A DNA stretch of 17,844 nt from Bacillota bacterium (GTDB lineage: Bacteria; Bacillota_B; Desulfitobacteriia; Desulfitobacteriales; Desulfitobacteriaceae). Position 1 is the stretch's first letter. Each line of letters opens with the position of its first letter. The DNA is taken from assembly GCA_021779415.1 (NCBI GenBank), contig JAJYAS010000008.1:1-17844 (forward strand). The letters are read 5' to 3'. The translations under genes were made by a program, and so were the position numbers. Below, piece by piece: positions 1 through 7,608 of the stretch. The notes beneath the pieces are model-generated. The model saw only the letters and a program-made list of their open reading frames with translations. It was not told where the DNA came from and searched no databases.

Positions 1-918
1 GAGAAAGTTCCCCACCAATACGAATTTGCACGCTTAAATATTACAAATACAGTCATGAGCAAGCGGAAACTCAAGCAACTTGTGGATGACAAAGTTGTGG
101 ATGGTTGGGATGATCCCCGGATGCCAACGATTTCAGGGTTGCGGCGCAAAGGGTATACCTCGGAGGCAATACGCACGTTCGCCCGAGAAATCGGAGTGGC
201 CAAAGCGGATAGTGTCGTGGACAGCAAGATGCTCGAACATTTCATACGAGAAGATTTGAAACTTAAAGCACCGAGAACGATGGCCGTGCTAGAGCCATTA
301 AAGGTGGTTATTACAAATTACCCAGCCGACCGAGTGGAGATGCTGGAGGCTGAAAACAACCCGGAAAATCCAGAAATGGGTACCAGACAAATTTCTTTTT
401 CCCGCGAAGTTTATATTGAGCAAGACGACTTTACGGAGAATCCTCCAGCTAAGTATCATAGGCTGTTCCCTGGAAATGAAGTTCGGCTAAAAAATGCTTA
501 TTTTATTAAGTGTAATGAAATTGTAAAGGATGAGTCAGGAAAGGTCGTCGAACTGCACTGTACATATGATCCAGAAACCAAGAGCGGATCAGGTTTCACA
601 GGAAGAAAGGTCAAAGGGACAATTCACTGGGTCGATGCCTCGCAGGCCGTGCCTGCGGAGTTTAGATTGTATGAACCTTTAATTTTGGATGAAGACGAGG
701 AAGAGGGAACCTCGTTTATGGATCACATTAATCCTAATTCTTTAGAAATCGTCCATGGATACGTGGAGCAAAACATCAAAGAGTCAAAACCTCTCGATAA
801 ATTTCAGTTTTTTAGACATGGCTATTTTAACGTTGATTCGTTGCATTCAACACAAGGTCACCTTGTGTTTAACAGAATTGTATCTTTGAAGAGTTCCTTT
901 GAATTGCCAAAGAAATAG
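1..918 (+). CDS. glnS: Glutaminyl-tRNA synthetase, C-terminal part (5' end outside window)
   Basis: Charges tRNA-Gln with glutamine in the cytoplasm (class I synthetase). The frame is open from base 1, so 305 residues are visible and roughly the first 45% of a usual ~550-residue enzyme lies upstream. Visible residues 5-12 (HQYEFARL) and 18-24 (VMSKRKL) match the GlnRS region carrying the class I KMSKS-type signature. They are followed by [18 protein letters not shown], which is diagnostic of bacterial GlnRS. The rest is the two-barrel anticodon-binding region, with [10 protein letters not shown] and the [12 protein letters not shown] block. The methionine at base 55 is internal, not the start. 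A strong terminator follows 15 bases after the stop. Most Firmicutes make Gln-tRNA by the GatCAB route, so a dedicated GlnRS suggests an ancient transfer; that is background knowledge. Identity is very secure. Confidence 0.96.
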   Translation, partial: EKVPHQYEFARLNITNTVMSKRKLKQLVDDKVVDGWDDPRMPTISGLRRKGYTSEAIRTFAREIGVAKADSVVDSKMLEHFIREDLKLKAPRTMAVLEPLKVVITNYPADRVEMLEAENNPENPEMGTRQISFSREVYIEQDDFTENPPAKYHRLFPGNEVRLKNAYFIKCNEIVKDESGKVVELHCTYDPETKSGSGFTGRKVKGTIHWVDASQAVPAEFRLYEPLILDEDEEEGTSFMDHINPNSLEIVHGYVEQNIKESKPLDKFQFFRHGYFNVDSLHSTQGHLVFNRIVSLKSSFELPKK

Positions 919-932
919 AGAATTTGAGAGAT

Positions 933-980
933 AAAAGGTAAGAGATCCATCGCGAAGCGATGGATCTCTTACCTTTTTAC
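933..980. terminator. Intrinsic terminator between convergent glnS and ilvD
   Basis: A perfect 21-bp inverted repeat (933-953 with 957-977) has a 3-base GAA loop. The plus-strand right arm runs into TTTTT (974-978). The left arm begins with AAAA, which reads as TTTT on the minus strand. The hairpin can therefore stop glnS transcripts and also ilvD transcripts arriving from the other side. Confidence 0.93.
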
Positions 981-1058
981 AATCATCATTCGGTATTCGG
1001 AGAAATACTACATGAAGGAGCTATATTGGAGGTGTTAGAACCATCCCCATATCTTGCG

Positions 1059-2711
1059 TTAGATTAATACAGCGCCTTTGTTGGCGGAAGTAACTAGCTT
1101 GGCATACCGGGCTAGATAGCCTGATTTAACTTTGGGTTCGGGTTTTATCCAGGCTTGTTTGCGCTTTGCTAGTTCATCTTCAAGGACAAGGAGTTGAAGA
1201 GAGCGGTTGGGGATATCGATTGAAATAAGGTCACCGTTTTCTACAAGGGCAATGGGGCCACCTTCCATGGCTTCAGGAGAGATATGACCGATGCACGCAC
1301 CACGTGTGGCTCCACTGAAACGACCATCTGTGAGCAGAGCAACTTTTAATCCCATACCGGTAATAAGGGCGGTCGGATTGAGCATTTCTTTCATCCCAGG
1401 ACCACCTTTTGGCCCTTCGTAGCGGATAACAACGACTTCTCCGTCATGCACTTGTTTATTGAGTAAGGCTTCGAGCACCTCATCTTCAGAGTTAAAAACG
1501 TGGGCAGGTCCTTTAAAGACGAGCATGTCGTCTTCAACGGCACTCTCTTTAACGATGGCATTGTCTGGTGCCAAGTTTCCGGAAAGTACAGCGATGCCCC
1601 CAGTTTTGCGGTAAGGATTATCAATTGAATGAATGATATCTGGGCAAGTCGTCTGGGCGCCTTTTAAGCGGTCCTCCAGTGGGCCAGTGACCGTGAGAAC
1701 CTCCGTATGGAGGACACCAGCCTTATTGAGCTCATGCATAACGGCGCTAATTCCACCGGCCTCATTGAGGTCCTGAAGGTGGTGCGTGCCTGCGGGACTC
1801 AGTTTGGTGATATAAGGGGTCTTGGCGCTAATGGAATCAAAGAGGGAGAGAGGGAGCTCAATACCTGCTGCATAGGCAATTGCGGTGAGATGCAAAACCG
1901 TGTTGGACGATCCTCCAATTCCCATATCGACGGTAATGGCATTTTCAAAGGACTTTTGCGAAAGGATGTCCCGAGGCTTTATATCTCTTTTAATAAGATC
2001 AACAATTAAAGCGCCAGAACGTTTAGCTAACATCTTTCGCGCGCCAGAGTTTGCAGCGGGGATTGTCCCATTTCCGGGGAGCGCGAGGCCAAGGGCTTCA
2101 GTTAGGCAGTTCATGGTGTTGGCAGTAAATAGACCAGCGCAAGAGCCATAGCCAGGGCAGGCTGAGTGCTCCATCGCATCGAGTTCCTCGGCACTGATTT
2201 TACCACTTTCGTATTGTCCTGCGGCTTCGAACATTTGGCTAACACTAATGCTTTTTCCCTGATAGCGACCAGCTAGCATGGGTCCGCCACTGACTACGAT
2301 GCAAGGTATATTGAGGCGGGCAGCCGCCATGAGCATGCCTGGGACGATCTTATCACAGTTGGGAATTAAGACGAGACCATCTAAGGCATGCGCCTCTGCA
2401 AGTGCTTCGATTGAATCAGCGATAAGTTCGCGGCTCGGCAAAGAAAAACTCATTCCTTTATGTCCCATGGCAATACCGTCGCAAATCCCGATGGCAGGGA
2501 CTTCGATGGGGGTTCCGCCCCCCGCCGATACTCCTAATTTGGCGGCTTGGGCCAAATCTTTGAGATGCCCGTGACCAGGGATAATTTCATTAAAAGCGTT
2601 TACGATCCCAATGAGGGGTTTCTCCAGATCTTCAGGGGTAAAACCCATGGCATAAAACAAAGCGCGATGTGCGGCTTTTGTTGAACCTTTTTTAACGATA
2701 TCACTGCGCAA
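1059..2711 (-). CDS. ilvD: Dihydroxy-acid dehydratase
   Basis: Dehydrates 2,3-dihydroxy-isovalerate and 2,3-dihydroxy-3-methylvalerate in valine/isoleucine synthesis, using an Fe-S cluster and Mg2+. The 550-residue length is normal for the IlvD/Edd family. Visible signatures are [13 protein letters not shown] (C77), [11 protein letters not shown] (C119) and the block around residues 184-203, which carries C185, C191 and FTANTMNC. These contain the probable cluster ligands and Mg2+-binding acids. The C-terminal part has the [12 protein letters not shown] and [10 protein letters not shown] blocks typical of the family. Translation probably starts at TTG (2709-2711) behind a GGGGAG ribosome binding site; the N-terminus begins RSDIVKKG as in relatives. 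It is the only branched-chain gene visible and is not in an ilv operon here. A strong promoter and a palindrome lie just upstream. Confidence 0.96.
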   Translation of the reverse strand: MRSDIVKKGSTKAAHRALFYAMGFTPEDLEKPLIGIVNAFNEIIPGHGHLKDLAQAAKLGVSAGGGTPIEVPAIGICDGIAMGHKGMSFSLPSRELIADSIEALAEAHALDGLVLIPNCDKIVPGMLMAAARLNIPCIVVSGGPMLAGRYQGKSISVSQMFEAAGQYESGKISAEELDAMEHSACPGYGSCAGLFTANTMNCLTEALGLALPGNGTIPAANSGARKMLAKRSGALIVDLIKRDIKPRDILSQKSFENAITVDMGIGGSSNTVLHLTAIAYAAGIELPLSLFDSISAKTPYITKLSPAGTHHLQDLNEAGGISAVMHELNKAGVLHTEVLTVTGPLEDRLKGAQTTCPDIIHSIDNPYRKTGGIAVLSGNLAPDNAIVKESAVEDDMLVFKGPAHVFNSEDEVLEALLNKQVHDGEVVVIRYEGPKGGPGMKEMLNPTALITGMGLKVALLTDGRFSGATRGACIGHISPEAMEGGPIALVENGDLISIDIPNRSLQLLVLEDELAKRKQAWIKPEPKVKSGYLARYAKLVTSANKGAVLI

Positions 2712-2730
2712 ACTATTTCTCCCCTTTTTC

Positions 2731-2762
2731 GCCTTTGTTGGCTAATATTAGATAACAAAGGC
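2731..2762 (-). promoter_or_regulatory. 32-bp near-perfect palindrome in the ilvD leader
   Basis: GCCTTTGTT and AACAAAGGC flank a central CTAATATTAG; only two symmetric dinucleotide positions fail to pair over 32 bases. It lies about 9-40 bases after the predicted ilvD start point and about 20 bases ahead of the TTG codon, just before the GGGGAG ribosome binding site. No U-run follows on the minus strand, so it does not look like a terminator. A repressor operator or a 5' mRNA stem-loop are the two likely readings. Confidence 0.6.
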
Positions 2763-2777
2763 TACCTTTTTATAATT

Positions 2778-2805
2778 ATTATAGTACATGAAGCTAGACT
2801 GTCAA
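2778..2805 (-). promoter_or_regulatory. Sigma-A promoter of ilvD
   Basis: On the minus strand a consensus -35 TTGACA (2800-2805) and a consensus -10 TATAAT (2778-2783) are separated by 16 bases. The -35 box lies within the last codons of the upstream ybaK-like gene, which stops at 2794. ilvD can therefore be transcribed independently of ybaK. Confidence 0.85.
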
Positions 2806-3273
2806 GCACAGTTCCCCTAATTGTGCTTTCGTCACGGAAATCAAATCAACTGGTCGTAGGAAGAGCTGAAGTCCTCGTAATCCAGCGCTAACAGCAATTG
2901 TTTCTTGAGTTTGGACGTTCGAGTCAATAAAAACGGGATAGTGCTTCTTCATTCCAATGGGGGAAACCCCACCCCGTATATACCCAGTTAAAGGTTGGAC
3001 TTCTTTAAGGGAGACAACCTCGACTTTCTTATTGCCGCTAAGTATCGCTAATCCCTTGAGGTTGAGTTCATGATCTCCCTGAATGCAGGCAACGATTACT
3101 CCTGTTTTATCGCCACGTGCGACTATGGTTTTATAAACCTGTTCAATGGGTAGGCCAACTTTTTGGGCAACGGTAACAGCAGATAAATCAGATTCATCTA
3201 CGGGGTATTCTTTTAATGCATAAGTTAGTTTGGCTTGATCTAGAATACGAGCTGCGTTTGTTTTTTGCGCCAT
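2794..3273 (-). CDS. ybaK: YbaK/EbsC-family aminoacyl-tRNA deacylase (Cys-tRNA(Pro) deacylase type)
   Basis: Likely hydrolyses mischarged Cys-tRNA(Pro) in trans after prolyl-tRNA synthetase errors. The product is 159 residues, the normal size for the family. It shows the YbaK pattern in order: VYKTIVARGD, HELNLKGLA, SGNKKVEVV, then TGYIRGGVSPIGMKKHYPVFID, which holds the conserved glycines and lysines of the active-site groove. The ATG at 3273 is preferred because GGTGGAG sits 6 bases ahead of it; a GTG four codons upstream overlaps that ribosome binding site. It lies head-to-tail with ilvD. A sigma-H-like promoter is placed about 60 bases upstream. Substrate specificity within the family (YbaK, ProX, others) cannot be settled from sequence alone. 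Confidence 0.88.
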   Translation of the reverse strand: MAQKTNAARILDQAKLTYALKEYPVDESDLSAVTVAQKVGLPIEQVYKTIVARGDKTGVIVACIQGDHELNLKGLAILSGNKKVEVVSLKEVQPLTGYIRGGVSPIGMKKHYPVFIDSNVQTQETIAVSAGLRGLQLFLRPVDLISVTKAQLGELCLTV

Positions 3274-3331
3274 GCTCTGCTCCACCCTTCATAAACACTG
3301 GTGTATTCTCTGAATTCCCATGTAAATCTTT

Positions 3332-3356
3332 ATTCGATATAGACAGAAGTTCTCCT
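3332..3356 (-). promoter_or_regulatory. Candidate sigma-H promoter of ybaK
   Basis: On the minus strand AGGAGAA (3350-3356) and GAAT (3332-3335) are separated by 14 bases. This fits the sigma-H pattern AGGAnnT...GAAT of sporulation and stationary-phase genes as I remember it. The same core and spacing recur at 17731-17755. No consensus sigma-A boxes were seen for ybaK. Confidence 0.5.
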
Positions 3357-3379
3357 GCAAATTTATAACAAGGAAAGTA

Positions 3380-3409
3380 TTGACAGAATAGCGTAACGAA
3401 CTTTATACT
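3380..3409 (+). promoter_or_regulatory. Sigma-A promoter of the leader peptide/MFS unit
   Basis: TTGACA (3380-3385) is an exact -35 box. TATACT (3404-3409) is a good -10 box, with an 18-base spacer. It is back-to-back with the ybaK promoter. The predicted start near 3416 lies about 265 bases upstream of the transporter gene, leaving a long leader. Confidence 0.8.
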
Positions 3410-3442
3410 GTATACAGATTAAAGTTCAAAAGGAGGTCGTGA

Positions 3443-3517
3443 ATGATGAAAGGGATTGTAACGGATTTAATGCCTTATACTTCATACAACGGCCTGCGTA
3501 AAGTTAACTTTTGCTGA
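3443..3517 (+). CDS. 24-residue leader peptide upstream of MFS transporter
   Basis: A short ORF starts at ATG 3443 behind a textbook AAAGGAGGT ribosome binding site 7-8 bases away, within 30 bases of the predicted transcript start. It begins MMKGIVTDLMPYTSYNG and ends RKVNFC before TGA. Two intrinsic terminators lie between it and the transporter, the arrangement used when ribosome stalling on a leader controls read-through. Segments inside codons 13-18 can pair with downstream RNA (3479-3485 with 3532-3538; 3489-3495 with 3578-3584), the first pairing overlapping the terminator-1 left arm. There is no run of one amino acid, so amino-acid-starvation attenuation is less likely than drug-induced stalling. 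I do not recognise the peptide. Confidence 0.65.
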   Translation: MMKGIVTDLMPYTSYNGLRKVNFC

Positions 3518-3534
3518 TTAGGAACGGATTAGTG

Positions 3535-3567
3535 AAGTCACGGGGTCGTATGATTCCGTGACTTTTT
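3535..3567 (+). terminator. Attenuator terminator 1 in MFS leader
   Basis: AAGTCACGG (3535-3543) pairs perfectly with CCGTGACTT (3556-3564) across a 12-base loop and runs into TTTTT (3563-3567). It begins 18 bases after the leader-peptide stop, with no other gene to terminate. Confidence 0.8.
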
Positions 3568-3599
3568 ATTGTGGGTGAGGCCGTCCCCAACCTTTGATC

Positions 3600-3653
3600 A
3601 AAGCCATGGAACCCCTCGTTGCCCTCGGGACGACGTAGGGACCGTGGCTTTTT
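3600..3653 (+). terminator. Attenuator terminator 2 in MFS leader
   Basis: AAAGCCATGG (3600-3609) pairs with CCGTGGCTTT (3642-3651), with one G-U pair. Short internal complementary blocks lie in the 32-base loop, and the stem ends in TTTTT (3649-3653). It ends 11 bases before the AAGGAGGA ribosome binding site of the transporter. Its left arm overlaps the 12-base palindrome CTTTGATCAAAG (3592-3603), which could form a competing fold. Confidence 0.75.
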
Positions 3654-3681
3654 GTATTGCTGAAGGAGGAATCTTAATAAA

Positions 3682-4938
3682 ATGTTAGGTTTAAAAATGT
3701 TGTTTAGTCCTTATAAAGGAATGCCCAGAGAAATTTACGTTATTTTTGTGGCTCGGATCATTAATGCCCTAGGATGTTTTGTTATGCCTTTGCTTACGAT
3801 TATTTTAACTCAGAATATTGGGTTATCCAAGCAAATGACGGGCTTTTACATAAGTCTTTCGGGTCTCTTGTTTTTGCCGGCAGCAATGATCGGAGGAAAA
3901 CTAGCGGACACGATCGGTAGAAAAAAGGTGATTTTATTTTTTGATGGGTTTGCCGCAATATTTTATATACTGGCTGGTTTCACAAAGCCTTCGATATTAA
4001 TGATTTATATCGTGATGATCGCTGGTGTTTGTATGGTAACGGCTGGCCCGGCCCATGATGCGTTAATCGCCGATTTGACGACACCGGAAACAAGAAATGG
4101 AGCTTACGCACTTTCTTATATGGGATGGAACATTGGCTTTGCAGTAGGACCTGTTGTCGGTGGAATATTATATAAAAACCATCTTCCTCTGGTTTTTATC
4201 GGCGATGCTCTGACGGCACTCATGGCCTTAAGTCTTATTGCCATCTTTGTTCCTGAGACAATTTTGAGAACGAAGGAAGAGGTTACCGAGGGGAGCCGAA
4301 GGTTGGAAAAACGGGAAGAGGGCTCGATTTTTGCTATTTTGCTCAAACGTCCCATTCTTATATATTTTGGCATTATAATGCTGGGTTATAACTTTGCGTA
4401 TGCGCAGTGGTCATTCATGCTACCTATGCAAATAATGCAAAATTTTAGCGGAGTTGGTGCAGAATATTTTGGCTATATTGCAGGATTTAACGGCTTGGTG
4501 GTTATGCTATTTACGCCACTTGTTACCAAGATCGCGGAAGGAATTAGTAATATGCGCCGAATGGTCTATGGCGGACTTTTATATGCCCTCGGATTTGGGA
4601 TGTTGGGGGTTACTCATTCTTTATCGTTTGTTTTTCTCTGGGCCTTTACCTTCACCGTTGGCGAAATTATTCTGGCGATTAGTGTAACGCCTTTCATTGT
4701 TAGTCATACGCCCGTTTCCCATCGCGGAAGAATGAACTCTGTCGTTCCCATGATTTTTGGGTTAGGGAATACATTTGGGCCTCTGGGGATGGGGTACGTA
4801 CTAAACTATGTAACGATTGATACAGGATGGAGGCTAATCGGGATTTCTACCCTTATCTTCACGTTACTGATGTTAGGCTTAGAAAAATTGGACTTACAAA
4901 AAAAACTAGAGTGTCAAGTGAACTCAGCCATGAAGTAA
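3682..4938 (+). CDS. MFS transporter, drug:H+ antiporter type
   Basis: A 418-residue integral membrane protein with about 12 hydrophobic segments, probably exporting a small molecule in exchange for protons. MFS motif A is visible at residues 71-83 (GGKLADTIGRKKV) between helices 2 and 3. An antiporter-type motif C, GWNIGFAVGPVVGG (148-161), lies in helix 5; this motif is associated with efflux rather than uptake. A central cytoplasmic loop rich in charges (about 195-215) separates the two six-helix halves. The ATG at 3682 sits 12 bases after AAGGAGG. The substrate is not predictable. The upstream leader ORF and tandem terminators suggest expression induced by a ribosome-targeting compound, making an antibiotic a reasonable but unproven substrate. 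No clear terminator follows the stop. Confidence 0.88.
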   Translation: MLGLKMLFSPYKGMPREIYVIFVARIINALGCFVMPLLTIILTQNIGLSKQMTGFYISLSGLLFLPAAMIGGKLADTIGRKKVILFFDGFAAIFYILAGFTKPSILMIYIVMIAGVCMVTAGPAHDALIADLTTPETRNGAYALSYMGWNIGFAVGPVVGGILYKNHLPLVFIGDALTALMALSLIAIFVPETILRTKEEVTEGSRRLEKREEGSIFAILLKRPILIYFGIIMLGYNFAYAQWSFMLPMQIMQNFSGVGAEYFGYIAGFNGLVVMLFTPLVTKIAEGISNMRRMVYGGLLYALGFGMLGVTHSLSFVFLWAFTFTVGEIILAISVTPFIVSHTPVSHRGRMNSVVPMIFGLGNTFGPLGMGYVLNYVTIDTGWRLIGISTLIFTLLMLGLEKLDLQKKLECQVNSAMK

Positions 4939-4995
4939 AAGAGTGCTTTTTGATGTGAAAGTAATGTGAATTTTGCTAAATTCCAATTTCATAGA

Positions 4996-5024
4996 TTGCT
5001 GATCGCGCTCATATCTTTTATAAT
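4996..5024 (+). promoter_or_regulatory. Sigma-A promoter upstream of the glycosyltransferase
   Basis: TTGCTG (4996-5001) and consensus TATAAT (5019-5024) are separated by 17 bases. The predicted start near 5031 leaves a leader of about 55 bases. The rest of the 4939-5086 gap shows nothing else. Confidence 0.7.
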
Positions 5025-5086
5025 TCTATTAGAAACTGGATGATTTTTCTTTGAAGAAATAGCGTTGTTGAGGAAAGGGAGGGCCA

Positions 5087-6244
5087 GTGTTGAAAAAGTT
5101 AAGGGTTCTCGTATTTTCTGCAACGTTTGGAAATGGACATTTGCGGGCGGCCGAAGCAGTGATAGAAGGAATCCGAATTAAGGAACCTTCAGCTGAAATT
5201 ATTCACTTGGACTTTGGAGATTTTCTAAATAAACGTGTTAACGCCATGGTGAAAAACGTTTATCTGGAAATGATTAAACGCACGCCGAAGCTCTGGGGAA
5301 GATTGTATTATAAAACCTCTAAAGTACAACCTAGATCGATGATGCAACGTTTTTTGAACCAATTGGGGCGGAATGATTTTCTGAAATATATTCATGTTTT
5401 TGAACCGGATCTCATTGTATGTACGTATCCCACTGTGTCTTCAATTTTAGCCGAACTCAGACTTGAGGAAATTCTCCATGTGCCCCTAATTACTGTCATC
5501 ACGGATTTTACCGCTCACAGCCATTGGGTTCATCCAGGGGTCGATCGTTACATGGTGGCCTGTGCTGAGGTAAAAGAAATCTTAGTGTCTTGGGGAATTA
5601 ATACGCAACGCATTCATGTGACGGGGATCCCTATAAGTCCAAGATTTGAAGGGGACTTGGATCGTCAACAAATTATTTATGAGTTAGGCTTAGATCCGGA
5701 GCTTCCGATCTTTTTAGTCATGGGAGGAGCCTATGGTGGGTTGAAAAGCACGAAACGAATCTGCAAAAAACTCGCAGATTCGTTGGTCCCGGTTCAATCT
5801 ATTATTGTTTGTGGAAAAAATGCAAAGCTATATCACTCTTTAGAAGAAGTAAGTGCGCGGGGGGATAACCCCATCGTTCGCTTAGGGTATGTGCATAATC
5901 TTGAGGAATTAATGGCGGTTTCGAAGCTGATTATTACTAAGGCGGGCGGCTTAACGGTCTCTGAGGCGCTAACCAAACATTTGCCCCTTGTTATTTTCAA
6001 GCCAATTCCCGGGCAGGAAGATGGGAATGCACAGTTTGTTCAACGCATAGGTGCGGGGCATGTTGCAGGTAGTGAAGAAGAGTTAGAATTGCTTCTTAGC
6101 CATTTATTAAGTCATCCCGAGGATATTGAGAAAATGCGGGAAAGGGCGGCCGCAGCTTTGCCGGGTCGTTCGACAGAGCGGGCCGTTGAAGATATGTTAC
6201 AATTAGCAGTGCATTTACGCAGAAGAAAACAAAAAATCGGTTAA
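5087..6244 (+). CDS. MGDG synthase/UgtP-like glycosyltransferase (diacylglycerol glucosyltransferase type)
   Basis: Likely transfers a sugar from a UDP-sugar to diacylglycerol at the cytoplasmic membrane face, giving glycolipids. The product is 385 residues. The N-terminal half matches the MGDG-synthase domain, with FSATFGNGHLRAAEAV (GNGH at 15-18) as the lipid-side glycine loop. The C-terminal half is a GT28/MurG-like nucleotide-sugar domain with LVMGGAYGGLKS, then KAGGLTVSEAL (from K285) and KPIPGQEDGNA. There is no signal peptide; membrane attachment would be peripheral. The start is GTG 5087 or TTG 5090; AGGGAGG lies 4 and 7 bases ahead of them, so the TTG spacing is slightly better. A CBS gene follows after about 80 bases and may be co-transcribed. 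Sugar and acceptor are inferred from the family only. Confidence 0.85.
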   Translation: MLKKLRVLVFSATFGNGHLRAAEAVIEGIRIKEPSAEIIHLDFGDFLNKRVNAMVKNVYLEMIKRTPKLWGRLYYKTSKVQPRSMMQRFLNQLGRNDFLKYIHVFEPDLIVCTYPTVSSILAELRLEEILHVPLITVITDFTAHSHWVHPGVDRYMVACAEVKEILVSWGINTQRIHVTGIPISPRFEGDLDRQQIIYELGLDPELPIFLVMGGAYGGLKSTKRICKKLADSLVPVQSIIVCGKNAKLYHSLEEVSARGDNPIVRLGYVHNLEELMAVSKLIITKAGGLTVSEALTKHLPLVIFKPIPGQEDGNAQFVQRIGAGHVAGSEEELELLLSHLLSHPEDIEKMRERAAAALPGRSTERAVEDMLQLAVHLRRRKQKIG

Positions 6245-6322
6245 TAGACATTTGGATCCATAATGGTCTGTTGGATTGACATAGATTTATTGGATAAAAT
6301 TTTTCAAATGGAGCGTAATTAA

Positions 6323-6736
6323 ATGAATATAGCATTTTTTCTTATTCCGAAAAAGGACATTGTCTATCTAAAGGAGGGCGCAACGATGCGCCAGGCTTTA
6401 GAGAGGATGGAGTATCACAGTTATTCTGCAGTCCCGCTCATTAATGGTGAGGGAAAATATGCTGGAACCATTACTGAAGGGGATTTGCTCTGGAAGCTTA
6501 AAAATACACCAGGGTTAACTTTCGAAAATACCGAGGATATTTTCCTGAGTAGCGTAGAACAACATGTTCAGAATGTACCTGTCACAATCGATGCCCAAAT
6601 GGAGGATTTAATTTCAAGAGCAGTGGTGCAAAATTTCGTACCTGTCGTAGATGATCAACAGACGTTTATAGGGATTGTTCGTCGACGGGAAATGATTGAA
6701 TATTGCTCGAAACTCTTACTTCAACAGAAAGCTTAG
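6323..6736 (+). CDS. CBS-domain pair protein
   Basis: A stand-alone tandem CBS module of 137 residues. The first repeat covers about 8-65, with VPLINGEGKYAGTITEGDLLWKL as the typical strand-loop-helix end. The second covers about 80-135, ending FVPVVDDQQTFIGIVRRREMIEY. Such Bateman modules usually bind adenine nucleotides, but no catalytic or DNA-binding domain is attached, so the role is unknown. The ATG is preceded by GGAG at 9 bases. It follows the glycosyltransferase by about 80 bases. Its stop overlaps the stop of the convergent radical SAM gene, leaving no room for a terminator between them. Confidence 0.85.
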   Translation: MNIAFFLIPKKDIVYLKEGATMRQALERMEYHSYSAVPLINGEGKYAGTITEGDLLWKLKNTPGLTFENTEDIFLSSVEQHVQNVPVTIDAQMEDLISRAVVQNFVPVVDDQQTFIGIVRRREMIEYCSKLLLQQKA

Positions 6737-7608
6737 AGGCCTCGCCAACCTTCAGGTCGTAAGCGCCCGAAGGCATTAGTCTCGATGATATTGTCGAGGG
6801 TTTTTAACAGCTCGTCACGGTCAGCGGGGAGCGTAGCTCGAAGGGGTAAGTAGTTGGAAGCGTGATTACTTCGGAAGACACAATGTGTGACCTTAAGATG
6901 TTTTAAGAGAGTGTGAATTTCAGTCAGAGATTCGAGGGGCGTGAGAAGTTGAAACGTACCGCTTTCGATACTTTTTGCCAAGGGCGCTTGCGGCTCAACC
7001 ATTAGTGTCAGAGCTCCTAAATATTGAGGGTCTATGGCACTAATGACTTGGGCGGTATCAAGGGCATGTTTCTGGGAAAGGGCTTTTCCTCCGAGGCCAA
7101 TGATAACAGTGCAGGATAGTAATAAGCCACTTTTCTTTAGCTTTTGTCCAGCAGCGATCATCTGGTCTGAGGTTACGCCTTTACAGACAGAGGCTAGGAT
7201 CCCTTCGTTGCCACTTTCAACTCCCAGGTAAACCATGGTTAGTCCATGAGCTTTTAAATCGGCCAATTCCTGGGGGGTCTTGGCGAGAATATCTTTAGGC
7301 CCTCCATAGATCCCGACTCGTTTAAGACGGGGGAATTTCTCATAAAGTTGATCGAGGATTTCAATCAGCAATCCAGAGTCAACAGCGATTGCATCTCCAT
7401 CAGCCAGAAAGGCTCGCTCTGCATCGGGATTGTTTACCAGTGCAGTAGCAATGATATCTTCAATTTCGGCGCGCGATTTGATTCGAAAGGATTTCTCCTT
7501 GTACATGGTACAGAAGGTGCAGGCGTTGTGCTGGCATCCTACAGTGATCTGCAAGATGATGCTTTTTGCCTCACTAGGTGGCCGATAAATCTTTCCTTCA
7601 TAAAACAT
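6733..7608 (-). CDS. Radical SAM protein with CX4CX2C cluster motif
   Basis: A 291-residue cytoplasmic radical SAM enzyme of unknown substrate. The 4Fe-4S ligands are C25, C30 and C33 in VGCQHNACTFCTMYK. The first spacing is four residues rather than the usual three, which I recall as normal for one COG1032-like subfamily with the CxHNxCTFCxMYK signature. IYGGPKDI and YLGVESGNEGIL match the SAM-binding GGE-like and later strands of the radical SAM barrel. There is no B12-binding or extra C-terminal domain. The ATG is preceded by AGGAGA at 7 bases. It stands alone on the minus strand; no convincing promoter was found in the 7609-7877 gap. Confidence 0.85.
   Translation of the reverse strand: MFYEGKIYRPPSEAKSIILQITVGCQHNACTFCTMYKEKSFRIKSRAEIEDIIATALVNNPDAERAFLADGDAIAVDSGLLIEILDQLYEKFPRLKRVGIYGGPKDILAKTPQELADLKAHGLTMVYLGVESGNEGILASVCKGVTSDQMIAAGQKLKKSGLLLSCTVIIGLGGKALSQKHALDTAQVISAIDPQYLGALTLMVEPQAPLAKSIESGTFQLLTPLESLTEIHTLLKHLKVTHCVFRSNHASNYLPLRATLPADRDELLKTLDNIIETNAFGRLRPEGWRGL

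Noticed and set aside
55..918. glnS starting at the ATG at 55 as a short stand-alone gene
   Set aside because: The frame continues upstream to base 1 with conserved GlnRS residues, and that ATG lies inside the MSK signature; the gene is only cut by the window edge.
6244..6322. Promoter for the CBS gene (TTGACA near 6276)
   Set aside because: The only -10-like sequence, TAAAAT, is 13 bases away, too close for a sigma-A promoter.
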